Below, in pieces: positions 6,317-13,512 of a DNA stretch of 13,776 nucleotides. Source of the stretch: Myxococcota bacterium (GTDB lineage: Bacteria > Myxococcota_A > Polyangia > HGW-17). Made by a program: the position numbers and the translations under genes. Below the pieces are notes generated by a model. The model saw only the letters and a program-made list of their open reading frames with translations. It searched no databases and was not told the DNA's origin. The stretch's first letter is position 1. Every line of letters starts with the position of its first letter. Location of the stretch: assembly GCA_018821745.1 (NCBI GenBank), contig JAHJLU010000531.1, positions 1 through 13,776 on the forward strand, written 5' to 3'.

Positions 6317-8562
6317 TGGCCCCTGTAACCATGGGCAGGTGGCCGGGGATTTTGCTGATGGCGTTGGGGCTCCTGGGGTGCCATCAGAAAAAACCGGCTA
6401 CGGTGGCTGTTTCCCATCCCGTGCCCGTTGTCGATGTTGGCGATGGTCCCAGAACCGGGGTGGTGGATGACCTGCCGCCCAAACAGGCCCCTGTGGATGC
6501 GCTGGCCGTGAGAATCCGCGGCTTTGCCCCGGGTCTCACCGTTGTTGACCTCTCCCACGTGGTCCTCCTTCCATCCCATGTGACCCTGCTCGAAAAATTC
6601 AAAGGCCTGCGTGAGCTCAGCCTCAGGGGCGCGATCATAACTCCCCATGCCTTTCGGGCGCTGGCCCGACTCACCGCCATCACCAAGCTGGATCTGGCCC
6701 AGACCCACCTGACCGACGCGGACATGGCGGCTCTCACTGCGCTCTCGGAGGTGACCCATCTCGATGTGAGTGACACCTACCTCACCTCAAAGGGGCTCAA
6801 CTCCATCGCAAAAATGAAAGGGCTCCAGCACCTCAACTGCTCGGGGACCTATGTGACGAGTCTTTCACCCCTGGCGCCTCTTCACAGGCTCAGGGAGCTT
6901 TTGCTCGCACATGCCTTCGTGACGGACAACCACGCCACGGTGCTGCGAAATCTCCCTTCCCTCGGTGTGCTGGACCTCTTCGACACCTATATTGACGGGT
7001 CACTGTTCGCCAAGGGGTTTGCGGGGCTCAAGACCCTGCGGATCGGGAAGAACCCACTGAAAAACTCCCCTGCGTTCCTTCGACGGCTCGGTGGCCTGAA
7101 ACACCTGGATTTGTCCTACACCCAAATTACGGACGCCATGCTGCGACGCTTGTCCCGATTGCAACTGTACTCACTCTCCCTCAAGTACACCGCCGTCTCC
7201 GACAGAGGGGTGGCAGCCCTTGACCTGAGGAAATGCGAGGAGCTGGATCTGGAGATGACCCTCGTCTCTGAATCACTCGCCCCGATCCTGCGGAAAATGA
7301 AATCCCTGAAGCGCCTCTCGGTGGCCCACACCATGGCCGGAGACCGTGTCGCTGCGGTGCTCGGGAAGGCCAAAGGGCTCACCCGTGCAAATCTCGCAGG
7401 CACCCAGGTGACAAATGCGGGGATCCGGTCCCTGTCCGGGTCGAAGACGCTTCGCTGGCTCAGCCTCAGCGCGACGGAAGAGAAGCGCGTCACGGACCGA
7501 AGCGGCCTCTACCTCAAGAAGCTCACTTCATTGACCCACCTGGATCTCTCCCGGACCGCCTTCACCTCCAAGGGTATCTCCCTGCTCGACTCGCTGGTCT
7601 CCCTGAAGACCCTGGATGTCTCCTCCACCATGATGGATGACTACGCCCTCAATACTATCTCCAAAATGGGAGCGCTTGAGCGTCTGGTCCTCTCCAACAC
7701 CCGCATCACCTCGGCCTCCCTCGTGAGACTGGCCAACCTGAAAAACCTGAGGGATCTGCGCCTGGCCATGACGACCGTGGGGCCCGACACGGGGCTCAAA
7801 CTCAAGGCACTGAGCGCTCTTACGCATCTGGATGTGCAGGGTTCCAAAATTGACGACTCAACCATGGAGTCACTTGCCGGGTTTAAAAATCTCCGGTGGC
7901 TGGCGCTCCAGGGGACACAGATCACCGACAGTGGCGTTGCCCGCCTCACGGCGCTGCACCACCTGCGCCACCTTGATCTGAGCGTCAACCTCAATGTGAC
8001 GGGAAAAACCCTGCTTGTGTTGCGCACGCTCCGTCATCTGACCTCTCTGGCCCTGTGGGAGACGGGCCTGAAAAATGCCGGTCTTAAAAATCTGAAGTTC
8101 TTCCCCTGGCTCAGAGAGTTGAACCTGCAGGTCATCCAGCTGGGTGACGGGGGGACCGCCTCCATCTCGAAACTGACGTGGCTGCGCCGCCTCTCCTACG
8201 GGTACACCCAGACCACGGCCACGGGAGTTGAGCGGCTGCTGGCGCTTGCCTATCTCACCGAGCTGAATCTTGGCGAGACCTTTGCATCGGGAGCGGGCCT
8301 CGCAAAAATGGGCTGCGGAACATGGATCCGGTCTCTCAACCTGAGCAAGACGGCCATCCACAAGCGCAAATTGTCCGACCTCTCCCACTGTTCCCGGGTC
8401 AAGATTCTGGACCTCTCCAAAAACACCCTCACGGGAATCTCCCCGGCTCCCCTTGTTGATCTCACGTCCTTGCAGGAGCTGATCCTCACCAGTGCGGTTG
8501 TCTCCCCCCAATTCCTCAAAACGCTGAAACAAAAACGCCGGCTGCTCAAGATAACCCGGTAA
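6316..8562 (+). CDS. Large leucine-rich-repeat lipoprotein
   Basis: The 748-residue protein starts with a signal sequence ending in lipobox LLGC, lipidated Cys22 and His at +2. A linker of about 45 residues leads to a solenoid that fills the rest. I count about 28 tandem repeats of mostly 24 residues, with the pattern LxxLDLSxTxITDxGLxxLxxL; clear units include THLDLSRTAFTSKGISLLDS and RWLALQGTQITDSGVARLTA. The pattern resembles ribonuclease-inhibitor-like repeats more than the short plant or internalin types. LRR solenoids bind proteins. No catalytic domain or C-terminal membrane segment is present, so it is probably a lipid-anchored binding or scaffold protein facing the periplasm or the cell surface. 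The start codon overlaps the stop of the membrane protein gene. A GTG at 6313 is an alternative start. Only the last unit, near the C-terminus, degenerates. Confidence 0.88.
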   Translation: MAPVTMGRWPGILLMALGLLGCHQKKPATVAVSHPVPVVDVGDGPRTGVVDDLPPKQAPVDALAVRIRGFAPGLTVVDLSHVVLLPSHVTLLEKFKGLRELSLRGAIITPHAFRALARLTAITKLDLAQTHLTDADMAALTALSEVTHLDVSDTYLTSKGLNSIAKMKGLQHLNCSGTYVTSLSPLAPLHRLRELLLAHAFVTDNHATVLRNLPSLGVLDLFDTYIDGSLFAKGFAGLKTLRIGKNPLKNSPAFLRRLGGLKHLDLSYTQITDAMLRRLSRLQLYSLSLKYTAVSDRGVAALDLRKCEELDLEMTLVSESLAPILRKMKSLKRLSVAHTMAGDRVAAVLGKAKGLTRANLAGTQVTNAGIRSLSGSKTLRWLSLSATEEKRVTDRSGLYLKKLTSLTHLDLSRTAFTSKGISLLDSLVSLKTLDVSSTMMDDYALNTISKMGALERLVLSNTRITSASLVRLANLKNLRDLRLAMTTVGPDTGLKLKALSALTHLDVQGSKIDDSTMESLAGFKNLRWLALQGTQITDSGVARLTALHHLRHLDLSVNLNVTGKTLLVLRTLRHLTSLALWETGLKNAGLKNLKFFPWLRELNLQVIQLGDGGTASISKLTWLRRLSYGYTQTTATGVERLLALAYLTELNLGETFASGAGLAKMGCGTWIRSLNLSKTAIHKRKLSDLSHCSRVKILDLSKNTLTGISPAPLVDLTSLQELILTSAVVSPQFLKTLKQKRRLLKITR

Positions 8563-8598
8563 TCCCCATGCCCGGGTCACCGGATCCGGTGGCGGTGT

Positions 8599-9594
8599 CT
8601 ACTGCCAGTCGCCCTCGGGGGCGATAACCGTGCGGTTGCGGCCACTGTTCTTGGCCTCGTAGAGGGCGTCGTCCACCCGCTTGAGCAGGTCGTCCCGGGA
8701 TTCCCCCGGATGCATCTGGGCGACTCCCAGGGAGATGGTGGTGTGAAATGAGGTGTGGTGCAGGTGAATGATGGTCTCTTCTATGGTCTTGCGGGCGCGC
8801 TCAGCTATGGCATAGGCACGCTCAATGCTGACCCCCGCGAGGACAATGAGGAACTCCTCACCCCCGTAGCGGATCACCGCGTCGCCTCCCCTGAGGACCG
8901 AGGAGAGGATAGTGGCCGTCTGTCTGAGCACCTGGTCTCCCACCAGGTGGCCGTAGGTGTCATTCACCTTCTTGAAATGATCGATGTCTGCCATGATGAC
9001 ACAGATGAGGCCAAACTCGCCCTCGACGGGAATAATATCTTTTGGGAAAAAGCTCTCCATCCCGCGCCGGTTGAGTGATCCCGTGAGGGGATCGACGGTG
9101 GCCAAGCGGGAGAGGCGGGCGACCTCCACCTGGGGCGCGCAGATTCCCGCGAGCAGGGTGATGGCCACCTCATGGAGCTCGGTGAAGTAGTTTTTCTGAG
9201 GATGGATGACACAGATGACTCCGAGGCTGTTTTTGCCCACGATGATGGGAACCCCCAAAAAAGAACCCATAGTGTTTTTCATACCCGCCCGGCGGGAAAA
9301 CCGTGGATCCTGCTCGGCGTCGCCGGTCCGCAGGGGAAGTTGATTTTTTACTACCCAGCCCATGAGACCTTCACCGTATTTGAACCCCTCGGTGGGGTTG
9401 AGGTGAAAGGAGGTGGAGGAGCGGGCGATGGCCATGAGTTTTTCCCCCGTGGGATCGAGCATGCGGATGGAGGCCCGCTCCGTCTCCACGATGATGGCTG
9501 CGTATTTGGCAATGAGCTTGAGCAGCTCGTCGATATCCAGGCGGAGGGTGAGCTCTTTGGTGACCGTTATCAGCGAGTGGAGTATTTTATGCAC
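8599..9594 (-). CDS. GAF-GGDEF diguanylate cyclase
   Basis: This 331-residue cytosolic signalling protein makes cyclic di-GMP. A GAF sensor domain spans about residues 18-155, with phrases such as ERASIRMLDP, GEGLMGWVV and FLGVPIIV. The GGDEF domain follows at about 165-326. It has the metal-binding D203 in MADIDHFKKVNDTYGH, the active-site loop GGEEF at 244-248, and an RGGD inhibitory site (235-238) five residues before it, so it should be active and product-inhibited. The GAF ligand is not predictable. An ATG in frame at 9714 would overlap the upstream gene and add a 40-residue low-complexity lead. I prefer GTG 9594, which has AGGTG five bases upstream and begins the recognisable sequence. 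It lies 88 bases downstream of the STAS-like gene on the same strand and may share its transcript. Confidence 0.9.
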   Translation of the reverse strand: MHKILHSLITVTKELTLRLDIDELLKLIAKYAAIIVETERASIRMLDPTGEKLMAIARSSTSFHLNPTEGFKYGEGLMGWVVKNQLPLRTGDAEQDPRFSRRAGMKNTMGSFLGVPIIVGKNSLGVICVIHPQKNYFTELHEVAITLLAGICAPQVEVARLSRLATVDPLTGSLNRRGMESFFPKDIIPVEGEFGLICVIMADIDHFKKVNDTYGHLVGDQVLRQTATILSSVLRGGDAVIRYGGEEFLIVLAGVSIERAYAIAERARKTIEETIIHLHHTSFHTTISLGVAQMHPGESRDDLLKRVDDALYEAKNSGRNRTVIAPEGDWQ

Positions 9595-9682
9595 GAAAAC
9601 ACCTGTCCGAAAGGGAGTTGACTTATTCGTATCATACTGCTTCCCCCGAGATTTGTCTAATGGTGATTGGAAGGGCAGAGGG

Positions 9683-10066
9683 TCAGTTGCGGAGCCAGGC
9701 CTCGGCCTGCTCAATGTCGGTGAAGAGCGCGTAGGTAAAACCCGCCTTGGACATGACGGTGGCGATAAATTCGTGGGACATGTCTTCGGGGGATTTCACC
9801 ATGGCCACCCGTGCGGTCTTTTTGAACCCCGTTGAGGGCGCGTCTTTGTATGCGTAGATGAACCTGTCCCCGGAGTTACCAACGCTTCTCACATTTCGGA
9901 CATCAAGGAGGAACCGGTGGGAACCGGTGGATTCGGCAAGTGAATTCGCCCTTTTTCGGAATTCCCGCGCGAACTGACGATCGATGTCCTTTTTGGGGAT
10001 GATGGTCATGATGATACTGTCTTCGGTGAGTTCAATGTCGTAGAGTTCGGATGCGTATGCTTTCAT
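9683..10066 (-). CDS. SpoIIAA/STAS-like (Sec14-like) protein
   Basis: The 127-residue soluble protein fits the SpoIIAA-like STAS family. It has alternating strand and helix segments, FLLDVRNVRSVGNSGDRF at 52-69, AYKDAP, a central ARVAMVKSPEDMSHEF at 85-100, and the C-terminal phrase YALFTDIEQAEAWL. Such proteins usually bind partners or small ligands; a phosphorylatable Ser like that of anti-anti-sigma factors cannot be assigned. ATG 10066 is the only plausible start, because an in-frame TAG lies four codons upstream, yet it has no Shine-Dalgarno next to it. It is followed by the GAF-GGDEF gene on the same strand, so a role in the same signalling pathway is possible but inferred. Confidence 0.72.
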   Translation of the reverse strand: MKAYASELYDIELTEDSIIMTIIPKKDIDRQFAREFRKRANSLAESTGSHRFLLDVRNVRSVGNSGDRFIYAYKDAPSTGFKKTARVAMVKSPEDMSHEFIATVMSKAGFTYALFTDIEQAEAWLRN

Positions 10067-10073
10067 GGCAATA

Positions 10074-10118
10074 TCATTCTACTGCGCCCGCGGCGGAATG
10101 CAAATGGATTTTCCTCCT
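10074..10118 (-). promoter_or_regulatory. Strong Shine-Dalgarno with possible short leader ORF before the STAS-like gene
   Basis: On the minus strand AGGAGG (10118-10113) is the best ribosome binding site I see in the window, but no ATG follows at normal distance. A TTG nine bases later (10103) opens a nine-codon frame (LHSAAGAVE) that stops at TGA 10076-10074, seven bases before the STAS-like ATG. It may be a leader peptide feeding reinitiation at a start codon that lacks its own site, or a chance purine run. Confidence 0.3.
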
Positions 10119-10252
10119 AGCGGATAATTTTTCTATGGCTGGAATCAACGTATGGGGAACTACAGTTTTTTGTGGTCAGAAGACCCGGTCCCATGGCGTT
10201 TACAGCTAAATAATGCACGCAAAACACAACTGCAAAAGGAGGGTAAGTCCCT

Positions 10253-10570
10253 TCATCTCCTGGGTCTCAGGGAAACCAGGAGCCAGGGAAGGGCGATGGC
10301 GAGCATGATGGTGAGCACCAGCAGGCCCAGGGAGATGCGTGTCCCCAGGGGGTACAGTACAAAGGCTGTGAGGAGGGGTGCGAGGCCCGTAATAATGAAA
10401 TTATGTCCCCAGAGGGCCATTTTTTGGTCCCGCTGGCTTGATTCCCGTGGGGATGAGACATCCTTCCCAAGCCCCGGAGGGACGGCGCCTCTGAGCAGCA
10501 GGATCCCGGGAATCAATTGCAAAATGCCGATGAGAACGGCCAGGAGGAGGGGGGCAGAGTGGCTGGTCAT
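10253..10570 (-). CDS. Small membrane protein downstream of hypE
   Basis: The 105-residue protein has three predicted membrane helices at about 7-27, 57-74 and 80-99. A polar, charged loop at 33-53 lies between the first two helices, and the C-terminus LRPRR is basic. I do not recognise the family. Its ATG lies two bases after the hypE stop codon, with no clear ribosome binding site, so it is probably translated by coupling as the last gene of the hyp operon. A role in hydrogenase maturation or nickel supply is conceivable from position only. No metal-binding His or Cys cluster supports that. Confidence 0.65.
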   Translation of the reverse strand: MTSHSAPLLLAVLIGILQLIPGILLLRGAVPPGLGKDVSSPRESSQRDQKMALWGHNFIITGLAPLLTAFVLYPLGTRISLGLLVLTIMLAIALPWLLVSLRPRR

Positions 10571-10572
10571 GG

Positions 10573-11559
10573 TCAGCAGATTCGAGGCAGTTGGATGTTC
10601 TCCATCATGGAGAGTCTGCGGATTCCGCCGATGGAGGTGGCCATGGTCAGGGAAGGGGCGCCCTCACACACGGTGCCGATACACGAGGCGCCGGGACCCA
10701 TGGCCGCAAGCAGCACCTCTTTGTGGTCGCTGTCGCACACAACGATGATTTTTCCCTCGTTGGCCATATACATGGGATCAAAGCCAACCAGCTCACACAC
10801 TCCACGCACCTGTGGATCCACGGGGAGCGCATCCTCCTGGACCGTGATGGTCACCGAGGAGTGGTCACAGATTTCCCACAGGGCCGAGGCCACGCCTCCC
10901 CGGGTGGGATCCTTGACGCTGCGGATCCCGCTGGAGAGTCCCAGGAGCTTCTGGACCAGATGATTCAGTGGCGCCGCATCACTTTCAATGGTAGTGGTGA
11001 AGGGGAGCTGTTCCCTCACGGTGAAGAGCGCCGCCTCATGGTTTCCCATGGGGCCGTTGATAAGGACCGAATCACCGGGTCTGGCGTTGTGGGTGGAGAG
11101 GTTGACTCCCTCGGGGATGAAGCCTACACCCGCCGTGTTAATGAAGATGCCGTCGCCTTTCCCCTTCTCCACGACCTTCGTGTCTCCCGTAACTATCAGA
11201 ACACCAGCTTCACGGGCGGTTGCGCCGATTGAGGCGATAATCCGGTCGAGAGACTCAAGGGGGAAGCCCTCTTCGAGGATGAAGGAGAGGGTGAGCCACC
11301 TGGGTATGGCGCCGGAGGTGGAGAGGTCGTTGACCGTGCCGCAGATGGCCAGCTTCCCGATGTCGCCACCGGGGAAGAAGAGGGGGTGGACAACGTAGCT
11401 GTCGGTGGTCATCGCTATTTTACACGGACCGGAGGGCTCAAGGACCGCCGCGTCATCCATGCGCAGCAACAGGTCATTTCCCAGGTGGGCCAGGATGGAG
11501 GCGTGGATAAATTCATGCATTATCCGTCCGCCGGCGCCGTGATTCATGGTGATAGTCAT
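10573..11559 (-). CDS. hypE: HypE, carbamoyl dehydratase of [NiFe]-hydrogenase maturation
   Basis: HypE takes the carbamoyl group delivered by HypF on its C-terminal cysteine and dehydrates it with ATP to thiocyanate, the source of the cyanide ligands of the hydrogenase iron. The 328-residue length is normal. Visible landmarks are HGAGG at 7-11, the ATP-grasping phrase TTDSYVVHPLFFPGGDIGKL at 51-70, CGTVNDLS at 73-80, VTGDTKVV at 123-130, KDPTRGG at 216-222, NEGK at 267-270, and the essential C-terminal PRIC with Cys328. ATG 11559 follows GAGGAG overlapping the hypD stop by about six bases; a longer frame from 11769 only overlaps hypD. It sits 10 bases after hypD and 2 bases before a small membrane protein gene. 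Confidence 0.97.
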   Translation of the reverse strand: MTITMNHGAGGRIMHEFIHASILAHLGNDLLLRMDDAAVLEPSGPCKIAMTTDSYVVHPLFFPGGDIGKLAICGTVNDLSTSGAIPRWLTLSFILEEGFPLESLDRIIASIGATAREAGVLIVTGDTKVVEKGKGDGIFINTAGVGFIPEGVNLSTHNARPGDSVLINGPMGNHEAALFTVREQLPFTTTIESDAAPLNHLVQKLLGLSSGIRSVKDPTRGGVASALWEICDHSSVTITVQEDALPVDPQVRGVCELVGFDPMYMANEGKIIVVCDSDHKEVLLAAMGPGASCIGTVCEGAPSLTMATSIGGIRRLSMMENIQLPRIC

Positions 11560-11569
11560 GGTTGTCTCC

Positions 11570-12625
11570 TCAATGGTACTTGAACCAGGCGGCACAGGTT
11601 CCTTCCGTCGAGACCATGCAGGGCCCGATGGGGAAGGAGGGCGTGCAGGCGGTGCCAAAATGCCGGCAGCTGTCGGGCAGGGCTTTCCCCATGAGGATTG
11701 CTCCACACAGACATCCCTTGGGCTCGGGAATCTCCCGGGTGGGCAAATCAAAGCGTGCCGAGGCGTCAAACTGCGCGAATTCCTCTTTCAGGGCGAGTCC
11801 GCTCAAGGGGATGGTCCCGATTCCGCGCCATGAGGTGTCGCAGGGCTCAAACACACGGAACAGAGTCTCCATGGCCTTTGTGTTCCCCTCTTCCTTCACG
11901 ATCCGCGGGTAATTGTTGATGGGACGGCAGTCATGCGCCATGCAGGCCTGCACCAGGCGATAGAGGCTCTCCATGATGTCGAGGGGCTCAAACCCGGCGA
12001 TGACGGACGAGACAGCGGAACCCTCGAGGAAATTGTAATACTTCCGCCCCGTGATGGCGCTCACGTGGCCCGGGAGGATAAACCCAGAGAGGGCGGAGTT
12101 TTCATCGGAGAGGAGCAGCGAAAGTGCCTGGGGGACCATCTTGTGCATGGAGAGGGTGGAGAAGTTGGGGAGCGCTTCCCGCCGGGCCTGGAGCACCGCC
12201 GCCGCCATGAGGGGGGCGGTGGTCTCGAACCCGATCCCCAGCAGGACCACCTGCAGGTGCGGGCTTTTGCGTGCCAGCTCCAGGGCGTCCAGGGGGGAGT
12301 AGATCACCTTGACGTTGGTGGCGCTTCCCAGGGTGCGCTTCTCGCCGGGGACCTTGATCATGTCGCCGAAGGTGGCCACCAGTACACCGGGTGTGTCCCC
12401 CAGAGTGATGGCGCGCTCAATGTCCGTGGCGGAGGTGACGCACACGGGGCAGCCGGGGCCGCTCACGATGGAGATGGCCGGGGGAAGCAGGGATTTGATG
12501 CCGTGGCGGGCGATGGCCATGGTGTGGGTCCCGCACACCTCCATGAAGGTGAGGGGGCGGGTGGCCAGCCGGGCAATCTCCTCGGAGAGGAGGGGGACCT
12601 TCTCTTTAACTGTCGCGCTGTGCAT
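11570..12625 (-). CDS. hypD: HypD, Fe(CN)2CO assembly scaffold of [NiFe]-hydrogenase maturation
   Basis: HypD is the iron-sulfur scaffold that, with HypC, assembles the Fe(CN)2CO unit in the cytosol. The 351 residues include CGTHT with Cys31, GPGCPVC with Cys59 and Cys62 (the thiol-redox and iron-binding region), GFETTAP at 132-138, ILPGHVS at 183-189 and a C-terminal cysteine-rich region (Cys305, 307, 320, 327, 336, 344) that contributes the [4Fe-4S] ligands. Length is close to the usual 360-380. ATG 12625 has GAGG seven bases upstream and overlaps the hypC end by 20 bases, so the two are translationally coupled. Confidence 0.97.
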   Translation of the reverse strand: MHSATVKEKVPLLSEEIARLATRPLTFMEVCGTHTMAIARHGIKSLLPPAISIVSGPGCPVCVTSATDIERAITLGDTPGVLVATFGDMIKVPGEKRTLGSATNVKVIYSPLDALELARKSPHLQVVLLGIGFETTAPLMAAAVLQARREALPNFSTLSMHKMVPQALSLLLSDENSALSGFILPGHVSAITGRKYYNFLEGSAVSSVIAGFEPLDIMESLYRLVQACMAHDCRPINNYPRIVKEEGNTKAMETLFRVFEPCDTSWRGIGTIPLSGLALKEEFAQFDASARFDLPTREIPEPKGCLCGAILMGKALPDSCRHFGTACTPSFPIGPCMVSTEGTCAAWFKYH

Positions 12626-12857
12626 CTTCTTGCCTCACCCGTTCGTAGAATTCCTCGAACAGAGCCAGTTTGTCCATGGCCGCCTCTTCGGAATAGACCT
12701 CAATGATATACCCCGCGTGGACCAGAACCCAGTCGCCCATCTCCACTTTTTCCACCAGCGCGGTTCCCACCTGGAGGGAGACGCCGTCGACGGCGACGGT
12801 GACCAGCCCTTCCTGTGTACCCTTCTCAATAACCTGAACCGGAACAGCAAGACACAT
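12606..12857 (-). CDS. hypC: HypC/HybG-family hydrogenase assembly chaperone
   Basis: The 83-residue protein begins MCLAVPV, with the invariant Cys2 that binds iron and contacts HypD and the hydrogenase large-subunit precursor once the initiator Met is removed. GDWVLVHAGYIIE at 41-53 is the conserved second half of the beta-barrel. The C-terminal helix has normal length. The ATG lies three bases after the stop of the FxLyD-like lipoprotein gene, and its binding site AGAGG overlaps that stop. It overlaps hypD by 20 bases. No hypA, hypB or hypF is in the window, so the rest of the maturation set must lie elsewhere if the pathway works. Confidence 0.96.
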   Translation of the reverse strand: MCLAVPVQVIEKGTQEGLVTVAVDGVSLQVGTALVEKVEMGDWVLVHAGYIIEVYSEEAAMDKLALFEEFYERVRQEDAQRDS

Positions 12858-12860
12858 GGA

Positions 12861-13283
12861 TTACCTCTTCTTCTGTACAGACCGTTTGACCGAAACAACC
12901 TGAGCGGTGACGACCGGATCCCGCTTGCCACGCCACGAGAGCATTGCCCGCAGGGTGAAATGCTTCTCCATGCCTGGCGCCAGGGACTTTTTGTCTCCAC
13001 CGGGGACGACGGCAAATTGCTTCTCAAGGAGTTTTCGCCCGCAGGGGGTCTTGAAGGTGAAGCGGACGAGGACCAGCTCCAGGGTCTCAGTCCCCGTATT
13101 TCGGACCCGCCCCGACAGGGTGCCGGCCTCATACTGGAGATCGTGAACCCGGATCCCGGGGGTGGCGGGGACGGTGGTCCCGCCCTCGCCCGTGCCGGTG
13201 CAGGCGATGAGGAAAAGTAATGGCAACAGGTGAAAAATTGATGTTTTCATGACATGGTGGGTGTACTCTTTTGGAATCCCCAT
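12861..13283 (-). CDS. FxLyD-like lipoprotein at the head of the hyp operon
   Basis: The 140-residue product has a signal sequence with lipobox LIAC and lipidated Cys28. The mature part resembles FxLyD-type immunoglobulin-like domains: VHDLQYEAGTLSGRVRNTGT, then LVLVRFTFKT, and a late PGMEKHFTLRA segment. These small beta-sandwich domains are found on secreted proteins and lipoproteins, with no known enzymatic role. ATG 13283 has AAGGA six bases upstream. A second ATG at 13250 gives a shorter, more typical signal sequence but has no binding site, so I give the former with some doubt. It ends three bases before hypC, so it is almost certainly cotranscribed with hypCDE, an unusual partner for them. 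Confidence 0.72.
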   Translation of the reverse strand: MGIPKEYTHHVMKTSIFHLLPLLFLIACTGTGEGGTTVPATPGIRVHDLQYEAGTLSGRVRNTGTETLELVLVRFTFKTPCGRKLLEKQFAVVPGGDKKSLAPGMEKHFTLRAMLSWRGKRDPVVTAQVVSVKRSVQKKR

Positions 13284-13512
13284 TTCAAGTCCTTTATTGC
13301 CCGCAGTATTTCTATTCTTGAGCCGGGGGGGTGATCTTCCAGGTGAAGCCATCACTCCCTTCACCTCCTCCTCCGCTGTCAAAGGTAGTGTCTCCAAAGG
13401 ACTGCTTCGACCCCTGCGCTGTGTTGTGAGAGCCTAAACCACTTGCTTTTCCGCTAAAACAAAATAATGTATGGTGTGAATTCCCCCGGCCCCCATTCTG
13501 AAATGTGTCATC
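13284..13512. other. Divergent intergenic region between the hyp operon and the last lipoprotein gene
   Basis: No gene is supported here. It must hold the promoter of the FxLyD-hypCDE operon (minus) and that of the lipoprotein at 13513 (plus). On the minus strand a perfect TTGACA is at 13382-13377, but no fitting -10 lies 15-19 bases after it. On the plus strand TTGCTT (13443-13448) and TAATGT (13465-13470), 16 bases apart, form only a weak candidate. No hairpin terminator is visible. Confidence 0.4.

Noticed and set aside
8578..8591. Perfect 14-base palindrome CACCGGATCCGGTG between the convergent LRR and GGDEF genes, as a terminator
   Set aside because: It has no loop beyond its own centre and no T-run on either strand, so it does not meet the pattern of a Rho-independent terminator.
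9595..9714. A 40-codon N-terminal extension of the GGDEF protein from ATG 9714
   Set aside because: It overlaps the upstream gene, looks non-protein-like, and GTG 9594 has a good binding site.
10591..11232. Plus-strand open frame of 213 codons antisense to hypE
   Set aside because: Same reason: it is fully contained in hypE on the opposite strand, with no motif.
11933..12706. Plus-strand open frame of 257 codons antisense to hypD
   Set aside because: Its composition (Gly, His, Asp and Val rich) is a mirror of hypD codons, and no family is recognisable.
12309..13220. Plus-strand open frame of 303 codons across hypD, hypC and the FxLyD-like gene
   Set aside because: It runs antisense through three well-supported genes; long open frames on the other strand are common in GC-rich coding DNA.
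13377..13382. Perfect -35 box TTGACA on the minus strand upstream of the FxLyD-like gene
   Set aside because: No -10-like hexamer lies at 15-19 bases; the sequence there is purine-rich.
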